DNA of 64,000 bases from Patiria pectinifera (GCA_029964075.1 CM057134.1:21492905-21556904); one strand, 5' to 3'. Shown: positions 29,101 to 40,400, numbered from the stretch's first letter. A program made the numbers and translations. Notes: a model not told the origin generated them from the sequence alone.

Positions 29101-32100
29101 CTTTACATTTGTCTACCAATTTGGTAGACAAATTTTCATGCATAATGCATGACATGTTGTGAATGCGTGCGCATCTTGTTTTTTTAGAACGCGTGTGGCG
29201 CGCGCACTCGAGGGCGCGCGCACGTGTCATCACCTCAAAAATGGCTTGTTGGTGGTGATTGGTTCACATACATCGGCATACATGCATGATTCAGTTTACT
29301 TGAAAAAATGAATAATGATTAGCTCCACGAGATGGTAAAGGCGCTCGTGGTTTCGCCACTCGACTGGTCTTTTTTCGTGCCAGAATCTGAGGTACCACGC
29401 ATCCAGGTAGACACGCGCGCCTTGACTTAAGGATAGACCTAGACTGTTCCTGGTCCATCCACTGCGTCTTTCGAATGACTCAAAGTTACTGCGGGCGAGG
29501 GTTAGTCTGGGACACCATCGCAAGATAAATTCGAAAACATATTCACTCACTTGAAGATGTTGTGGCTAAATAGCTTCAAATGGCACATTCAGAAGTTGAG
29601 TGTATGTAACCGTGAAAAATGACACACTTGGGGAAACTCGCGAAAAACTAAGACTCTATGGGGATTAACTAGCAAAACTAAACTAAACTCAGGATCTTTG
29701 AAGGGAAAAGTCGCGAGGAAATTGAATTAATAGAGACCAGAGACGAATTCTAGATTTTGAACAAAAAAAAAGGACCAAAAAGAATTTATTCACAAGAACC
29801 TTAAACCAAAAACCAAGAAATTAAGACTTAAACCCTAAAATCTAAAAACCAACACAGTGTGAATAGTGGATCTGTCAAAGAACACCCAAGCAGGAATAAA
29901 GTCAAATGACTCGAGCAGACAGAGCTCAAACAGGACAGGCTCTCCAGTTAGGAGGAACATAAAATACCGGTATAAATACTATGAAGTTGTCTCTGTTGGT
30001 CTGCTGGTTGATTAAAGTGTGGCTGGACCATGTGGCAGCTTATATAGGGGGAACATGTGGGCTAAAGTAAACAACCAGGGGGACACACTACCAAGAAAGG
30101 GGGGGGGGGGAATGTTAAGTAAAACTAAAATGATTTCTTTTTGTTCTAAAGGGGAGCTACTCCTATATACTATACACTACATACATAAAAAAATATACAA
30201 GATAAATTTGGCCCTGCCACACTCACGCCATCTTAAAATATTGCTGTCCCCAGCAATGGCGGTAAAAAAACACTTAATACAAATAAGACATGATAAAAAT
30301 AACCAAACAAATGCAAAAATACACGATACAATACACAACGAATCTATCAATCACTGCCTTTAGTCTGGAATAATTTAACTGCTGTCTTGGGATGAGTTAA
30401 AACTAATGAGGCGGTGGGATGGCATGGACCTCCTGCTGCTGCGCTACTTTACGGTGCCGCCGCATGTATCCCATTGTCTCATTATGTAGACTCGGCCAAA
30501 AGTACCACTGACGCACAACCTTCAGCACATGTCCATAGCTGCATGTTTCCATGTTGTGATGGAGATGCCGGAAGATGTCTTCCCTCATACCACGAGGAAG
30601 TACAGTTAAGTACCTGGCTTGAGTACCGTGCCCTGTCCTGAAGAAAAGAACACCACCTTTCACCTCCAAACGATCCCATTCTTGAAGAAGTCTCTGTACC
30701 ACTTTTGGCTGATGGGCCATCTTTCTACGGCTGATCCTCCTTGGACTGGCCCGCTTCATATCCACCACCTTCTTAATGGCTGGATCTTGCTGCTGGGCTG
30801 CCTGTAGACTTGGTCCACATCTGGTGCCTCCATCACCATGGCTAGATTGGCCACCGGTCGGGGCAATGGTAGGGACTTCTCTAGGGCTTCTTGGGGTGAC
30901 TTCAGGGGCGTGCGGAATCTGAGGCTCTGGCTCTTCTGTGGGGACTTGGGGTATGGGGACATCTGCAGCTGACGGTGGGGTGGAGATTTCTGGAACCGGT
31001 GAGGCTTCTGGAACTACTTTGGAGTGATGCAGGGCATACTCCAGCCTGTGAACGTAGTCTCTCTGCCGCTGCTGTTCACCAATCACTTGAGAGATCGTTG
31101 CCTTCAGTGCGTTGATTTCCTGGAACTGTTGTAGGATGACTTGCTGCATACTGGCTTGAAGTTGCAGCAGTCCCAAAATAGTTGACTGTGGGTTGACATC
31201 AGTCGGTTCATTTTCTCTGACTTGATTGTGACTGTCAGGCAGTGGATCAAATCCACACAACTGAAGCGGAGTCAGGGCATCTGCCATCATGAACTCCTTG
31301 GATCCACTAAAACAGCACTGTGTTGGTTTAACTAGCTGATTAAAGACGGCCAATGACCAAACAAAACAAAAAAACCTTGAAAAAAAAATGCCTAGTCCCT
31401 ATTAAAACAATTCCTGGCTAAGTTGTAAAAAACATATTCCCTACCCGGATCTTCCACCAAAAATAGTAAAAAAATGTAACCGTGAAAAATGACACACTTG
31501 GGGAAACTCGCGAAAAACTAAGACTCTATGGGGATTAACTAGCAAAACTAAACTAAACTCAGGATCTTTGAAGGGAAAAGTCGCGAGGAAATTGAATTAA
31601 TAGAGACCAGAGACGAATTCTAGATTTTGAACAAAAAAAAAGGACCAAAAAGAATTTATTCACAAGAACCTTAAACCAAAAACCAAGAAATTAAGACTTA
31701 AACCCTAAAATCTAAAAACCAACACAGTGTGAATAGTGGATCTGTCAAAGAACACCCAAGCAGGAATAAAGTCAAATGACTCGAGCAGACAGAGCTCAAA
31801 CAGGACAGGCTCTCCAGTTAGGAGGAACATAAAATACCGGTATAAATACTATGAAGTTGTCTCTGTTGGTCTGCTGGTTGATTAAAGTGTGGCTGGACCA
31901 TGTGGCAGCTTATATAGGGGGAACATGTGGGCTAAAGTAAACAACCAGGGGGACACACTACCAAGAAAGGGGGGGGGGGAATGTTAAGTAAAACTAAAAT
32001 GATTTCTTTTTGTTCTAAAGGGGAGCTACTCCTATATACTATACACTACATACATAAAAAAATATACAAGATAAATTTGGCCCTGCCACATGTACTTCGC

Positions 32101-35100
32101 GTGCGAACCTGTGTGTCCCCGTCCATGGGGATCTCAAAAGTGGTAAAAAAGCGCCCTCTTTTGTCGGCGCATGGAGCCCATAAGCCAATAATTTGATACC
32201 TTATATGCACAAATTTGACAACTTTCACCTGATAAAGTCAACAGACAAATGCACAGATATGGGACGTGGTCACCAAATTCACATTCTGCAATTTTTCACG
32301 CAATAAAAATAAGATGAAAATTTTGGTTGGTTGCACAAAAAGAAGAAAATATAGCTCATGGGGAGAGCCTTTTTAATATAAAACCCTGTGTATTTCTAAT
32401 CTGGTTGCCATCTTCAAAAGGGCCTTTGTCCAACCCCCCCCCCCCCCCCACTTCGTATTTGCTAGATTCTAAGTTAAGCTCGTGGGTTAACAATAACACT
32501 CTTCAAGCATTTGCTTGAAAACTAAAAGTAGGGCTGGATGATTTGTTCCTAACAGATTTTTCTTGAAAGAAACTTTTTAGAAACTTACATTTTCTATTTC
32601 AAGAAGTGAGAACACTTGTCCCATCGGCTTTTTGATGATTTTAACGTTTGCTCCTGAAAATGATTGGAATTATTCAAAACCATGGATTAAACAGCAGCAC
32701 TTGCGACACATATCTGATACTCAAACAGGACACAGAAAGGAAAGCGTTCCATACCTGGACATCACTTGACACTCTGTGCACAAACCCTATGAGACTGGTC
32801 TGAAAAATTCCAAGTGTTTTCTCAGTAAATGTTTCAATATTTTTCTTCTAAATTTGACTTTTAGAACATGCTATCGCTTTCTGATAGCTGACAGGATCCT
32901 GGAGGGAAAAATTAGTAATGTCCATGTATGGAATTCTTCCCCACAAAAATTTTGATGATATGGAGAAAATAATCTGTAAAATATAGATATCTGGGGGTTT
33001 TTTTCAATAGAGTTTTATTTGAACTTGTGAATTTCACTTGTTGTCATTTCAAATCAACACACTAACTCTCAACTCTCAAGCATTTTTGCAAGATCTTTCC
33101 CAGTCAAGCCCCAATTAAAATAACGGTTTCAGGGCCTTGCACTAAACTTTTCATTTATGAAAAGTCATGCCCAACTGGTACTTGTAGTTGGATTTTAGAG
33201 AAATTTGGTTGTTACAGGCTAATGCAAAAGAAAAGTACAAGACTCTACTAATTAGGACTTGCACTTAATTAAATATGCCATATTTGGTATTCTTCTGGAG
33301 ATTTTTTTTTAAAGAAACGTTCCAAGTTATTTTGAGCAAAGGCCTGTGTCAAGTAGAGTGTACAACAATTTACCATTTCTGTTGGCCAAGTCTGCGAGCC
33401 GTTTTCCCCAGAGTCCTTTCTCAGCAACAAGAATGGTGTCTCCTGGCTCAACGATGTTCATAGTTGCTGCCTCCATGCCTGCATGGCCGGTTCCACTCAC
33501 AGCCAATGTCAGCTCGTTACTGGTCTGAAAGGCATACTGGATACCAGCCTTCACATCATCCATTACCTGTGCAATGAAGATTTGCCTTTAATTATGCTGT
33601 AAACTTAACTGCTTCTGCTAAATGCATATCATTATGGTAACGGCGATCGTGAAGTGTAGGGCCCCTGTTAAGTTTCGATAAATTAAGAGTCAACGATGAT
33701 TCTTATTACTCAAAAATGACTTTTTCAACGTAACTCAGACATCTCTTAGTATAATGACACGTTTTTGTAATTTTTGAACAGTTTTACTGGGTCAAAAGTA
33801 TGGAAAAAGTGTTGCAACCTGACACCACTTCTGCAATTGTGTACAAAGTCTATGGAGAGAACATTTTCTAAGTATTTCCTAACAAAATTGGATTTTTTTT
33901 CAGTCCCAGATTCATGTCTTATCATCATTTTTGCAATGAATGACCTGTCATCATCATTTTACCCCCAATCTTAATTATGTCGCCAACTAGTAATAATGGT
34001 AGGTCAAATACATGTAAACAGTGTTAGCTGGAGTTAACCTCAGCCCCAAATTTTATCATTGGGTTGCCTAAATCATGACAACCCAATGATAAAATTTAGG
34101 CAGTGGATATTTTGCCGGAGACGGCAAACCTTTAGTAAACGTTAGTTTGCCGGATATGCACTGAACATGCGCAGTTGCTGTTTTTTTGTACTTAAACATT
34201 TTCCGGTGACAAAGTTTAGTCTGGCTCCATGCCAATATTATCGTTGTATTTTTGTATTAACAAGATGGGAATCAGACCATTTTATAATTTCGGACTTTAT
34301 TTCCCTTTAAAAAAAATCCTCCAGAGCCACCAATCTGAAAAAGAAAAAGTAATACTCTGCAATAAAATGTTTGAGACATATTAAAATAATAAAAGAAGAA
34401 TATTCTTATTTATTTGGGGATGGGAAAAAAAACCTTAAAATTATGGCGGGGGTCAGGATTCGAACTCGGGACATCCCACTCACTAGAGCTATTGCTTAAC
34501 CACTGCACCGACTGTGCTACACAACTTTGGTGGGAATTTAATACCGTAATTTTCGGAATATAAGCCGCGCGGCGTATAAGCCGCAGTAGGCAAAAATCTG
34601 CAAATTAAGATTTGCAGTCGGCGTATAAGCCGCACCGGCGTATAAGCCGCACCGACCGTAGTGGTTTCAATTTTGTAGGGCCTCCAAATTCTAGTCAAAA
34701 TGCCCTGAACCAGTTCCATTTACACTACGAAAGCTATAAAAAGGGCCACAAAAGTTATATCAAATCATTCACAGTTGATACTCTTACAATAATACAAACA
34801 AATATGGAAATGATGATGAGAAATAAACACCGGGAATTACTACCGGCTGCCCCGTCCGGTCTCAGCATGGCCCAGCAGCTAGCGCCGGTGTCGTGCCAAA
34901 AACCGTCCGGTGCCAAATAGTGTCCGCTAATTAGCATAATGCGATCTGATTGGTCATGCGTCTCTGACGTCACATTGTTTACGGACGCTTGCCAAATAGT
35001 GTCCGCGCTTAGCGTGCATCCTATTGCGTGCCTTGTCGAGCCGTCAATACATCGTATAGAAAAGATCTCTTTTCACCTGAATTTGCTTTTTACAATCTGT

Positions 35101-37371
35101 TTTAACGTTTTTCTTGTCATCTGTGATAACTATTTGACTTGGTTTCCCTAATAGTTTAAACATTATATTTGTGCAAAATGTGTTTTTTTCGCGTCAGTTC
35201 ACCTGTTTGGCCTGACGCCGTGTGAAGTGTGTGTAGTAGTACTGTGCTGTGTGTAGCATTATAACCAACGTTATATTTTATGGTTTCTCCCACCTAATAC
35301 TGTCCGATTTTTCCTGCCAAAAATTGTCCGATTTTTCCTGCCAAACTGCCCGATTCCTCCTGCCAAATATTGTCCGATTCCCCCCTACCAAATACTGTCC
35401 AATTTTTCCTGCCAAATACTGTCCGATTTTTCCTGCTAAACAGTGTCCGATTCCCCCTGCCAAATAGTGTCCGATTTTCCTGCGAAAAAAATGTCCGATT
35501 TTTTTTGCTAAATACTTTCCGATTCCCCCCGCCAAATATTGTCTGATTCCCCCGCCACTGAATATTGTCCGATTTTTCCTGCCAACAAATACTGTCCGAT
35601 TCCCCGCCCTGCCAAATATTGTCCGATTCCCCCTTGCAAAATACTGTCCGATTTTTCCAGCTTAATACTGTCCAGCAGGACGTACGTTCGTGCGCCCTTG
35701 TTCTCGCTCGATCGACGGCGCCCGGACACTATTTGGCACCGGACACTATTTGGCATGTATTACATGCCAAATGGTGTCTGGCGCCTACTGCGCATGCTCA
35801 GCGGACACTATTTGGCACCGGACGGTTTTTGGCACGACACCGGCAAATGATAACATTTTCCCCCAGCACTTGAGATATGTAACCCACCGTGTGTCGTCTG
35901 ACTGGAGGCTACATGTACAAATGCTGCTTTGTGGCAACAGACGCTGATTTGTTTTGTCCTAAGAATAAACAGGTCCATTTTTACAACAAAACTTATCAAA
36001 TTGTTGTGATTACTAACGTCAAAATTCAAGTTGCGATCGTAACTCTCTTCGAAAATAGTCAACACGATGCTGAAAATTTTATGGACGAATCCATTCATTT
36101 CGTAAGGGGTGATTTTTAGCCCCTGCTTTGAGTTTTACATCGTTTCTTGAATACATTTCAAGAAAAAAAAATTATATTGTGACATTGAACAACTGATTAT
36201 TGAATAGAGAAATATTTGGAACTCCATAAAAAGTATTAGTTTCTGTTTTTAAACAGCAGAAATATTGGTAATTATTGTTCCCAAGAAAGTACACCCCTTT
36301 ATTACAACAAATGATGTGGTCCATGGGAAAGGCATGCAGCATGCATGCAACACTGCACTAGGATCATGTACTGCCCCTGTCACATGAAAATCCGACTCCT
36401 ATGAAAATCGGACCCCTTTTCCCTTTTATTGGTTAATCCCTCTCACGTGACCGGTCACTTTCCTAATTATCATACTTACGCATGCGCAGTATTACCAATG
36501 AGTCCGATTTTCATAGAAACGTAAATTCACGCTACACCTGTCGTCGATGTCAAAGAGACAGCTTTCGCTAGCCGTACTTTTTACCTTTTCGTTGGACGTG
36601 CTTTCGGTTTGTTTATGACTTTCTTTATTGATGATTTATTTCAGCAACAAATCTTTCCTTATACCAGTACATTAAATATACATTTGAATATCATTTTTAT
36701 TCTTCACGGCTCGGCGTATAAGCCGCCCTGTGTATAAGCCGCAGTAAACATTTTCATGGGCAAATTCAACGTATAAGCCGCGGCTTATATTCCGAAAATT
36801 ACGGTACATGTTATAATTCAGCCCTATCATAAAGAGTACAGTGCCCTCTGTTGATATGGATTGCCGCCGGCAAACCTTTAGTAAACGTTAGTTTGCCGGC
36901 GTTACCTCCGGCAAAATATACACTACCTAAAATTTAGGGCTGCCTTAGGTAGCTCCAGCTAGAAATTGTAATTTAAAAGTGGATTTTGTTCCCTTATATT
37001 TAGGAACCGGGCTCGTAGATACACGATCGCCCTATTTTGGAATGCCATGTAATTGGAAGTAGAACTAGTAGTAGTCCTAGTAGTAGGCCATTTGGGTTCT
37101 TTGGCCCCAAGGATTTGCCTTTCATTATACACTGTACATGATTGTGATGTGACCAGTCATGACAGTACAGTAAGCGCGGCCTACATGGCCTACACACACA
37201 ATAAATTACCTTCACAAATTCCGGGTGCAAATGACCCAACATAGGCAGTGCCCCGGCAGCAAGAATCCTCGGTGGAACATTGGATGGTCCAGGTCCCATC
37301 AGCAACTTCTGAGGGACATTTATAGGCATCAAAAGCTCCTTTGAAGGAGAAATTTGAAGCTTTCGTTGCAT
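23167..37371 (-). CDS. AGXT: Alanine-glyoxylate / serine-pyruvate aminotransferase, complete, peroxisomal
   Basis: PLP-dependent class V aminotransferase converting glyoxylate and alanine to glycine and pyruvate. Exons in order: 37210-37371, 33374-33566, 32589-32653, 28744-28844, 27713-27783, 26377-26461, 25155-25250, 24599-24847, 23600-23645, 23167-23286. They total 1188 bases, phases are continuous and give 395 residues, close to human AGXT (392). Motifs: [18 protein letters not shown] near the N-terminus, [31 protein letters not shown] (cofactor aspartate), YSGSQK with the Schiff-base lysine at residue 208, YHHT, and WRIGLMG near the C-terminus. The protein ends ASKL, a canonical type 1 peroxisomal signal. 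An in-frame TGA just upstream of ATG 37371 rules out a mitochondrial leader within this exon. Introns hold a young LTR element (intron 3) and nested inverted-repeat elements (intron 1). Confidence 0.96.
25617..25688 (+). mobile_element. tRNA-like sequence (SINE head or degenerate tRNA)
   Basis: Folds as a 72-nt cloverleaf: acceptor GGCTGGA/TCCAGCC, D arm GCTCAGTTGGTAGAGC, anticodon stem CTGGA/TCCAG with loop ACGGCAA (GGC, alanine-like), T arm GCAGG/CCCGC. Position 33 is C instead of the invariant T, the T stem has a mismatch and the T loop is CTCAAAC. These defects favour a tRNA-derived SINE head or pseudo-tRNA over a working gene. It lies in AGXT intron 6. Confidence 0.65.
26602..27120. mobile_element. 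MITE with TTAAAGC termini, copy A
   Basis: Ends TTAAAGCTATAGTCCATCA and TGATGGACTGTAGCTTTAA are inverted, with TTAA at both tips. Closely related to 52448-52956 and more distantly to 39153-39574. Located in AGXT intron 5, with no coding content. Confidence 0.82.
28953..29460. mobile_element. Inverted-repeat element with roughly 100-bp arms
   Basis: The inner arms GCCTTTACCATCTCGTGGAG and CTCCACGAGATGGTAAAGGC are exact inverses. Outward, GAGCGGCGAAGCC pairs with GGTTTCGCCACTC, and the outer flanks (TAGTCAAG...CGCGC against GCGCGC...CTTGACT) match imperfectly. Foldback-type element in AGXT intron 3, about 140 bp from the LTR element. Outer limits approximate. Confidence 0.65.
29605..30221 (-). 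repeat. 3' LTR
   Basis: The downstream LTR in element sense. A weak purine-rich tract (AAGATGGCGTGAG on the minus strand) abuts it at 30222-30234 and may act as the polypurine tract. Confidence 0.92.
30403..31353 (-). CDS. LTR element protein: coiled-coil/proline-rich N-terminus fused to a pol linker and degenerate integrase zinc domain
   Basis: 316 residues. Residues about 55-115 are a glutamine/leucine-rich predicted coiled coil ([20 protein letters not shown]), which could mediate gag-like assembly. Residues about 115-175 are proline-rich. The C-terminal part ([20 protein letters not shown], then [24 protein letters not shown]) resembles the segment between RNase H and integrase in gypsy pol, up to the HHCC zinc-binding domain. 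Where the final cysteine pair is expected the protein reads MRRHRK, so zinc binding is probably lost. The frame is intact despite the missing enzymes. This fits a non-autonomous derivative moved by a relative's proteins. Confidence 0.8.
   Translation of the reverse strand: MAVFNQLVKPTQCCFSGSKEFMMADALTPLQLCGFDPLPDSHNQVRENEPTDVNPQSTILGLLQLQASMQQVILQQFQEINALKATISQVIGEQQRQRDYVHRLEYALHHSKVVPEASPVPEISTPPSAADVPIPQVPTEEPEPQIPHAPEVTPRSPREVPTIAPTGGQSSHGDGGTRCGPSLQAAQQQDPAIKKVVDMKRASPRRISRRKMAHQPKVVQRLLQEWDRLEVKGGVLFFRTGHGTQARYLTVLPRGMREDIFRHLHHNMETCSYGHVLKVVRQWYFWPSLHNETMGYMRRHRKVAQQQEVHAIPPPH
31475..32090 (-). repeat. 5' LTR
   Basis: The upstream LTR in element sense, identical to the other LTR except for one G. 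Fifteen bases inward, 31444-31459 on the plus strand reads CCCGGATCTTCCACCA. This resembles a tRNA 3' end with CCA, so its minus-strand complement is a candidate primer-binding site. I could not name the tRNA. Confidence 0.9.
34443..34515 (-). mobile_element. tRNA-like SINE head, reverse orientation
   Basis: Reverse complement of a tRNA-like promoter: GTCAGGATTCGAACTCGGGA (B box) followed by TTGCTTAACCACTGCACCGA (A box). It sits inside the outer element of the nested set, just left of the middle element. Confidence 0.65.
34884..35844. mobile_element. Innermost inverted-repeat element with perfect 45-bp termini
   Basis: The left terminus 34884-34928 (GCCGGTGTCGTGCCAAAAAC onward) is the exact inverse of 35800-35844. 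The terminal word TGCCAAATAGTGTCCG recurs inside, where it seeds a 24-bp satellite at 35297-35680. No transposase frame; 961 bp. Confidence 0.88.
35297..35680. repeat. Degenerate satellite of about 24 bp (TGTCCGATTTTTCCTGCCAAATAC type)
   Basis: About 16 head-to-tail units alternating CCGATTTTTCCTGCCAAA and CCGATTCCCCCTGCCAAA variants. The core GCCAAATA.TGTCCG matches the terminal inverted repeat of the surrounding element, so the array probably arose by amplification of that terminus. Confidence 0.85.
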
Positions 37372-37452
37372 CGTGATTCAACAAGTTGTCGGATAGTGTT
37401 TACATAGGCGATTTGGCGTACATATAGTGCGCCCTCAATAGTGCGCTCTTCT

Positions 37453-37480
37453 GCCGCCCCGCCCATCGGCTCCGCCCATC
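37453..37480 (-). promoter_or_regulatory. GC boxes upstream of AGXT start
   Basis: Two Sp1-type GC boxes (GGGCGG on the minus strand) lie 80-110 bases upstream of the AGXT start codon, in a short GC-rich patch surrounded by AT-rich DNA. This placement fits a TATA-less promoter. No transcription start can be read from the sequence. Confidence 0.5.
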
Positions 37481-37489
37481 GTTCAACAT

Positions 37490-40400
37490 AATGGTAATTG
37501 ATTTATTTTTTTAAATTTTTTTTTTCTGTTTTATTCATACAGAAACAAACTACTTTTCACCTCTGAAAATGTGTTTTTGTTTTTGGTTGTTGTTGCGCCG
37601 GCCGTACGTCTGAATTGTTGGGGCGAAAATGAATCTAAATTTGTATTTCAGTAATTATTAAAATCGCAAAAAAAGAGCAGTGCGAAAAAACAATTACACA
37701 TTTTTCGGGATGAGAATTAAAAAAAAGAGCACGGGGGAGAAACTTTAAATGCCATTGGTCCCTGCAGTTCATTCTCGCTCAAACAAAATGGGATAAATAA
37801 TTCCAATGCCCAACTCTTACCGAACAGACCCGCTTAGGTGTTTTTTTTAAATTATTTCAGAGAGTTTTCTTGGCTGTGCAGATCCTTTCCCCAAAAAATA
37901 GCAATCCGTAGGGGCCTAAATAATAAACAACAGGTTAACAAATTTGCAAATTAAGTCCGATTCTAGTTCTCAAAGTTTCAAAGTGGTGAGAACATTATAT
38001 TAATACAAGAAACGCACGCTCTTCCTTTAAAAGCGAGGCAGGAAGAAATAAACATCACCCGGTATGAAACTATTATTTTGTAACATGCAGTCAGTCACAT
38101 TCACTCCGGTCCGGTCCAATTTGCGGGTGGGCACTAATTTTGATGGGGCACTCAATGCGTTTGCAACGACTCTCCCCAAATTTTGAGTTGGGGTGAAGGA
38201 GGGGGGGAGGGGGAGGGGAAGGGGGAGGGGGAGGCAACAACCGCAGGTTTAGTTACACCGCTGGTAACTTGTGAAAAAGTGGAAATGGTTTAAAAAGTCA
38301 AATTGTGATTTTACGGTCTTCTGTCCTTAACACCTATTGGTTCCATATGCATATATGCACTTAATAATTATTTTTAAACAAAATAATTTATGCAATTGTC
38401 AATGAATAATTGGTCAGTATAATGAATCTTTATTCAACTTGCTTTCAAAAATCATTTCGGCAATTAACCCAAGCCAGACTACCAGCATACTTTAAACTTC
38501 ACAACCACCACATGTCATTTTGGGAACAATGTACTACTTAAAGAGTAAGGACATTTTACCTCACACACACCAGAAAACTCGGACCAACTTTCTGATATCC
38601 CCACCCCGACCTTCACAGAAAAACGTGCAGTAAACAACTTTAGGCAACGGCAGCCATTTTTAATGACTAGTATGCCTTCATAAAGAATTTGATGAATCGT
38701 TCTTTGATTTTGCAACGGCTGTACAGAAGTTTCCAATGTTGGCAACACTAACGTGGTATTTGCTGACTAAAAATGTTATTGAAATTAATGATATTTTTAA
38801 TTTGACAGCCACGTCAATACTGTTGCTGTATAATAAGTGGTTTTGTCGTAACTCTAATCATTGGCAAATCAGATTTTCGATTTTTTGTTGTAGGTTAGTA
38901 TGTTAAAGGCCAACGACATGAAAATACATGCATGACACATTGCATCAACAGCTAAATCCTTAATTGCAGTAAAAGTGTACAAATGTAACTGTTTCAATTT
39001 GAGATGAACCGAAAATCTACTTGCACTTTTTCTTCTCATCTACTTTTCTGTTTCCCTGCTTTTCTGCCACTTGAAAAGCACGTATTACTTTCGTCCCATG
39101 CCTAAGCACCAAGCCCCTTCTTTTGGTGTTTGAACCAATCACAATTGTGATTAAAGGCATATCGGATCATTTGCATTTATCCCCAAGTAATCTACCGAAT
39201 TATTATCAAACATTTTACTTGGATTAAAGATCGTACTGGTACTAAACACCCTGTGAAATTATTCCGTCTGGCTTGCTGTTATTTAGAAGAAATCAAGAAT
39301 CGAAGGTGATTTCCTCTATAATATCAGTCAATTGACTGATTTTAAGAAATAGAGAGTGCTATTGATGAAATTGTGTGTTGTGATCAAAAGGTTGTGCATG
39401 GATTTCACTGTTTTCTCAAAAAGTGAAATATCTTATCAAAAAGTGAAATATCCACTGAGCTAAAACTTCACCAGATTTAAATTCTGAATGTTCTTCTTTG
39501 GATTTTGATTAGTGTTAATTTTTGGAAACTAACAAAATGCATGAAAAGCAAATGCATCCTACATGTATGCCTTTAATGTCCAACATACTGATGTCCAACA
39601 TACACAAAAGTCTGCATGAGTTTGTTTTTGCATTCAATAGGGGACGTTGAACAATAGAGGACAATAGGGTCCCCAATTCCCAAGAGGTCCCCAATTTGGC
39701 GATGTGTACAAAACGTATGGGAGGTCTTCTTAAAATAGCAGGCAAATACACACTTGGGTGCGTGTTCTACATAACCCCGAAGACCGACACACAAAGGGAG
39801 AACAACAGATCCTTTCCGTCCTCAGGAGTTGGGTCTTTTGTTGAAAACGGCCCTCAATCGTACGGCTATGTGCTTAGTCTGTGGAAGAGTGTTATATTAC
39901 GGGGACAAAGGGAAACACAAAGCAATGTCCTCAAGACTATCGTAAAACACGACTGTGTGCTCTCTGGAGAGGCACACGCATTGTTGCCCATGTTTGCAGT
40001 GGGCAGGTTCTAATGGACTGGTTTATCACAATTATTCAATCAATCTCTCCCTGTCTCTGCTAGCAGAACACTTTCCCACGGATCAGTACATGGTCTTTGG
40101 GAAGCACGTAAGATGATAAAAACAGTAAACCCCATGTGATATGTTCCTAGATAACCAATAGGCAGAATGTATGGTGAGGTGTAGTCAATGTTATACACAA
40201 ATGGGCTTGCCTGCTTCCAAGAAAGAATGGTTCCAAGTTCTATACATGCACATCTAAGCGAGACACAGTTGTTTTTTTTAAATATGACAGTTAAAGAGGC
40301 ATTATGGCCTGAAATCCCTGACAATTATATGCTTTGGATTATTTACTTATACCATTTAAAAGGTCTGGTTGAAAGGAAACAAACCTAATGTCTTACCGTT

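Larger units (their letters stand above)
29605..32090 (-). mobile_element. Non-autonomous Ty3/gypsy-like LTR retroelement, young insertion
   Basis: Two LTRs (29605-30221, 617 bp; 31475-32090, 616 bp) are identical apart from the length of one poly-G run (12 against 11). Each begins TG and ends CA, and a TGTA target duplication flanks the element (29601-29604, 32091-32094). The internal region is only 1253 bp and has one long frame. On the minus strand each LTR has a TATATAAG box (about 30039-30047 and 31910-31917) followed by AATAAA (29785-29790 in the 3' LTR). The element sits in AGXT intron 3 in the same transcriptional sense. There is no protease, reverse transcriptase, RNase H or complete integrase. 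Confidence 0.93.
34544..36804. mobile_element. Middle inverted-repeat element, Tc1/mariner-like, TA-flanked
   Basis: Starts CCGTAATTTTCGGAATATAA and ends with its exact inverse (TTATATTCCGAAAATTACGG), with TA on both sides (34542-34543, 36805-36806). Near both ends the word GTATAAGCCGC is repeated several times. The interior contains a third element and a copy of the 19190-19340 repeat. No coding frame. Confidence 0.85.
34025..36961. mobile_element. Outer inverted-repeat element (AGXT intron 1), hosts two nested elements
   Basis: The left arm (from 34025, TAGCTGGAGTTAACCTCAGC, then TATTTTGCCGG and CAAACCTTTAGTAAACGTTAG) is mirrored by the right arm ending at 36961 (CGTTAGTTTGCCGG, CCGGCAAAATATA, AGCTCCAGCTA). 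Arms are about 110 bp and imperfect. The left arm carries an additional hairpin with 17-bp arms around ATCATTGGGTTG/CAACCCAATGAT. The inner 2.26 kb is another element. No transposase. Confidence 0.72.

Noticed and set aside
35249-35873. Coding repeats ([10 protein letters not shown] type) in all frames
   Set aside because: Produced by the 24-bp satellite inside a MITE; no splice or start context and no conserved protein.
37000-37209. Extension of AGXT exon 1 as an open frame past the donor
   Set aside because: The GTAATT donor after EFVK and the exact phase 0 join to VMDDVKAG at 33566 show that the exon ends at 37210.
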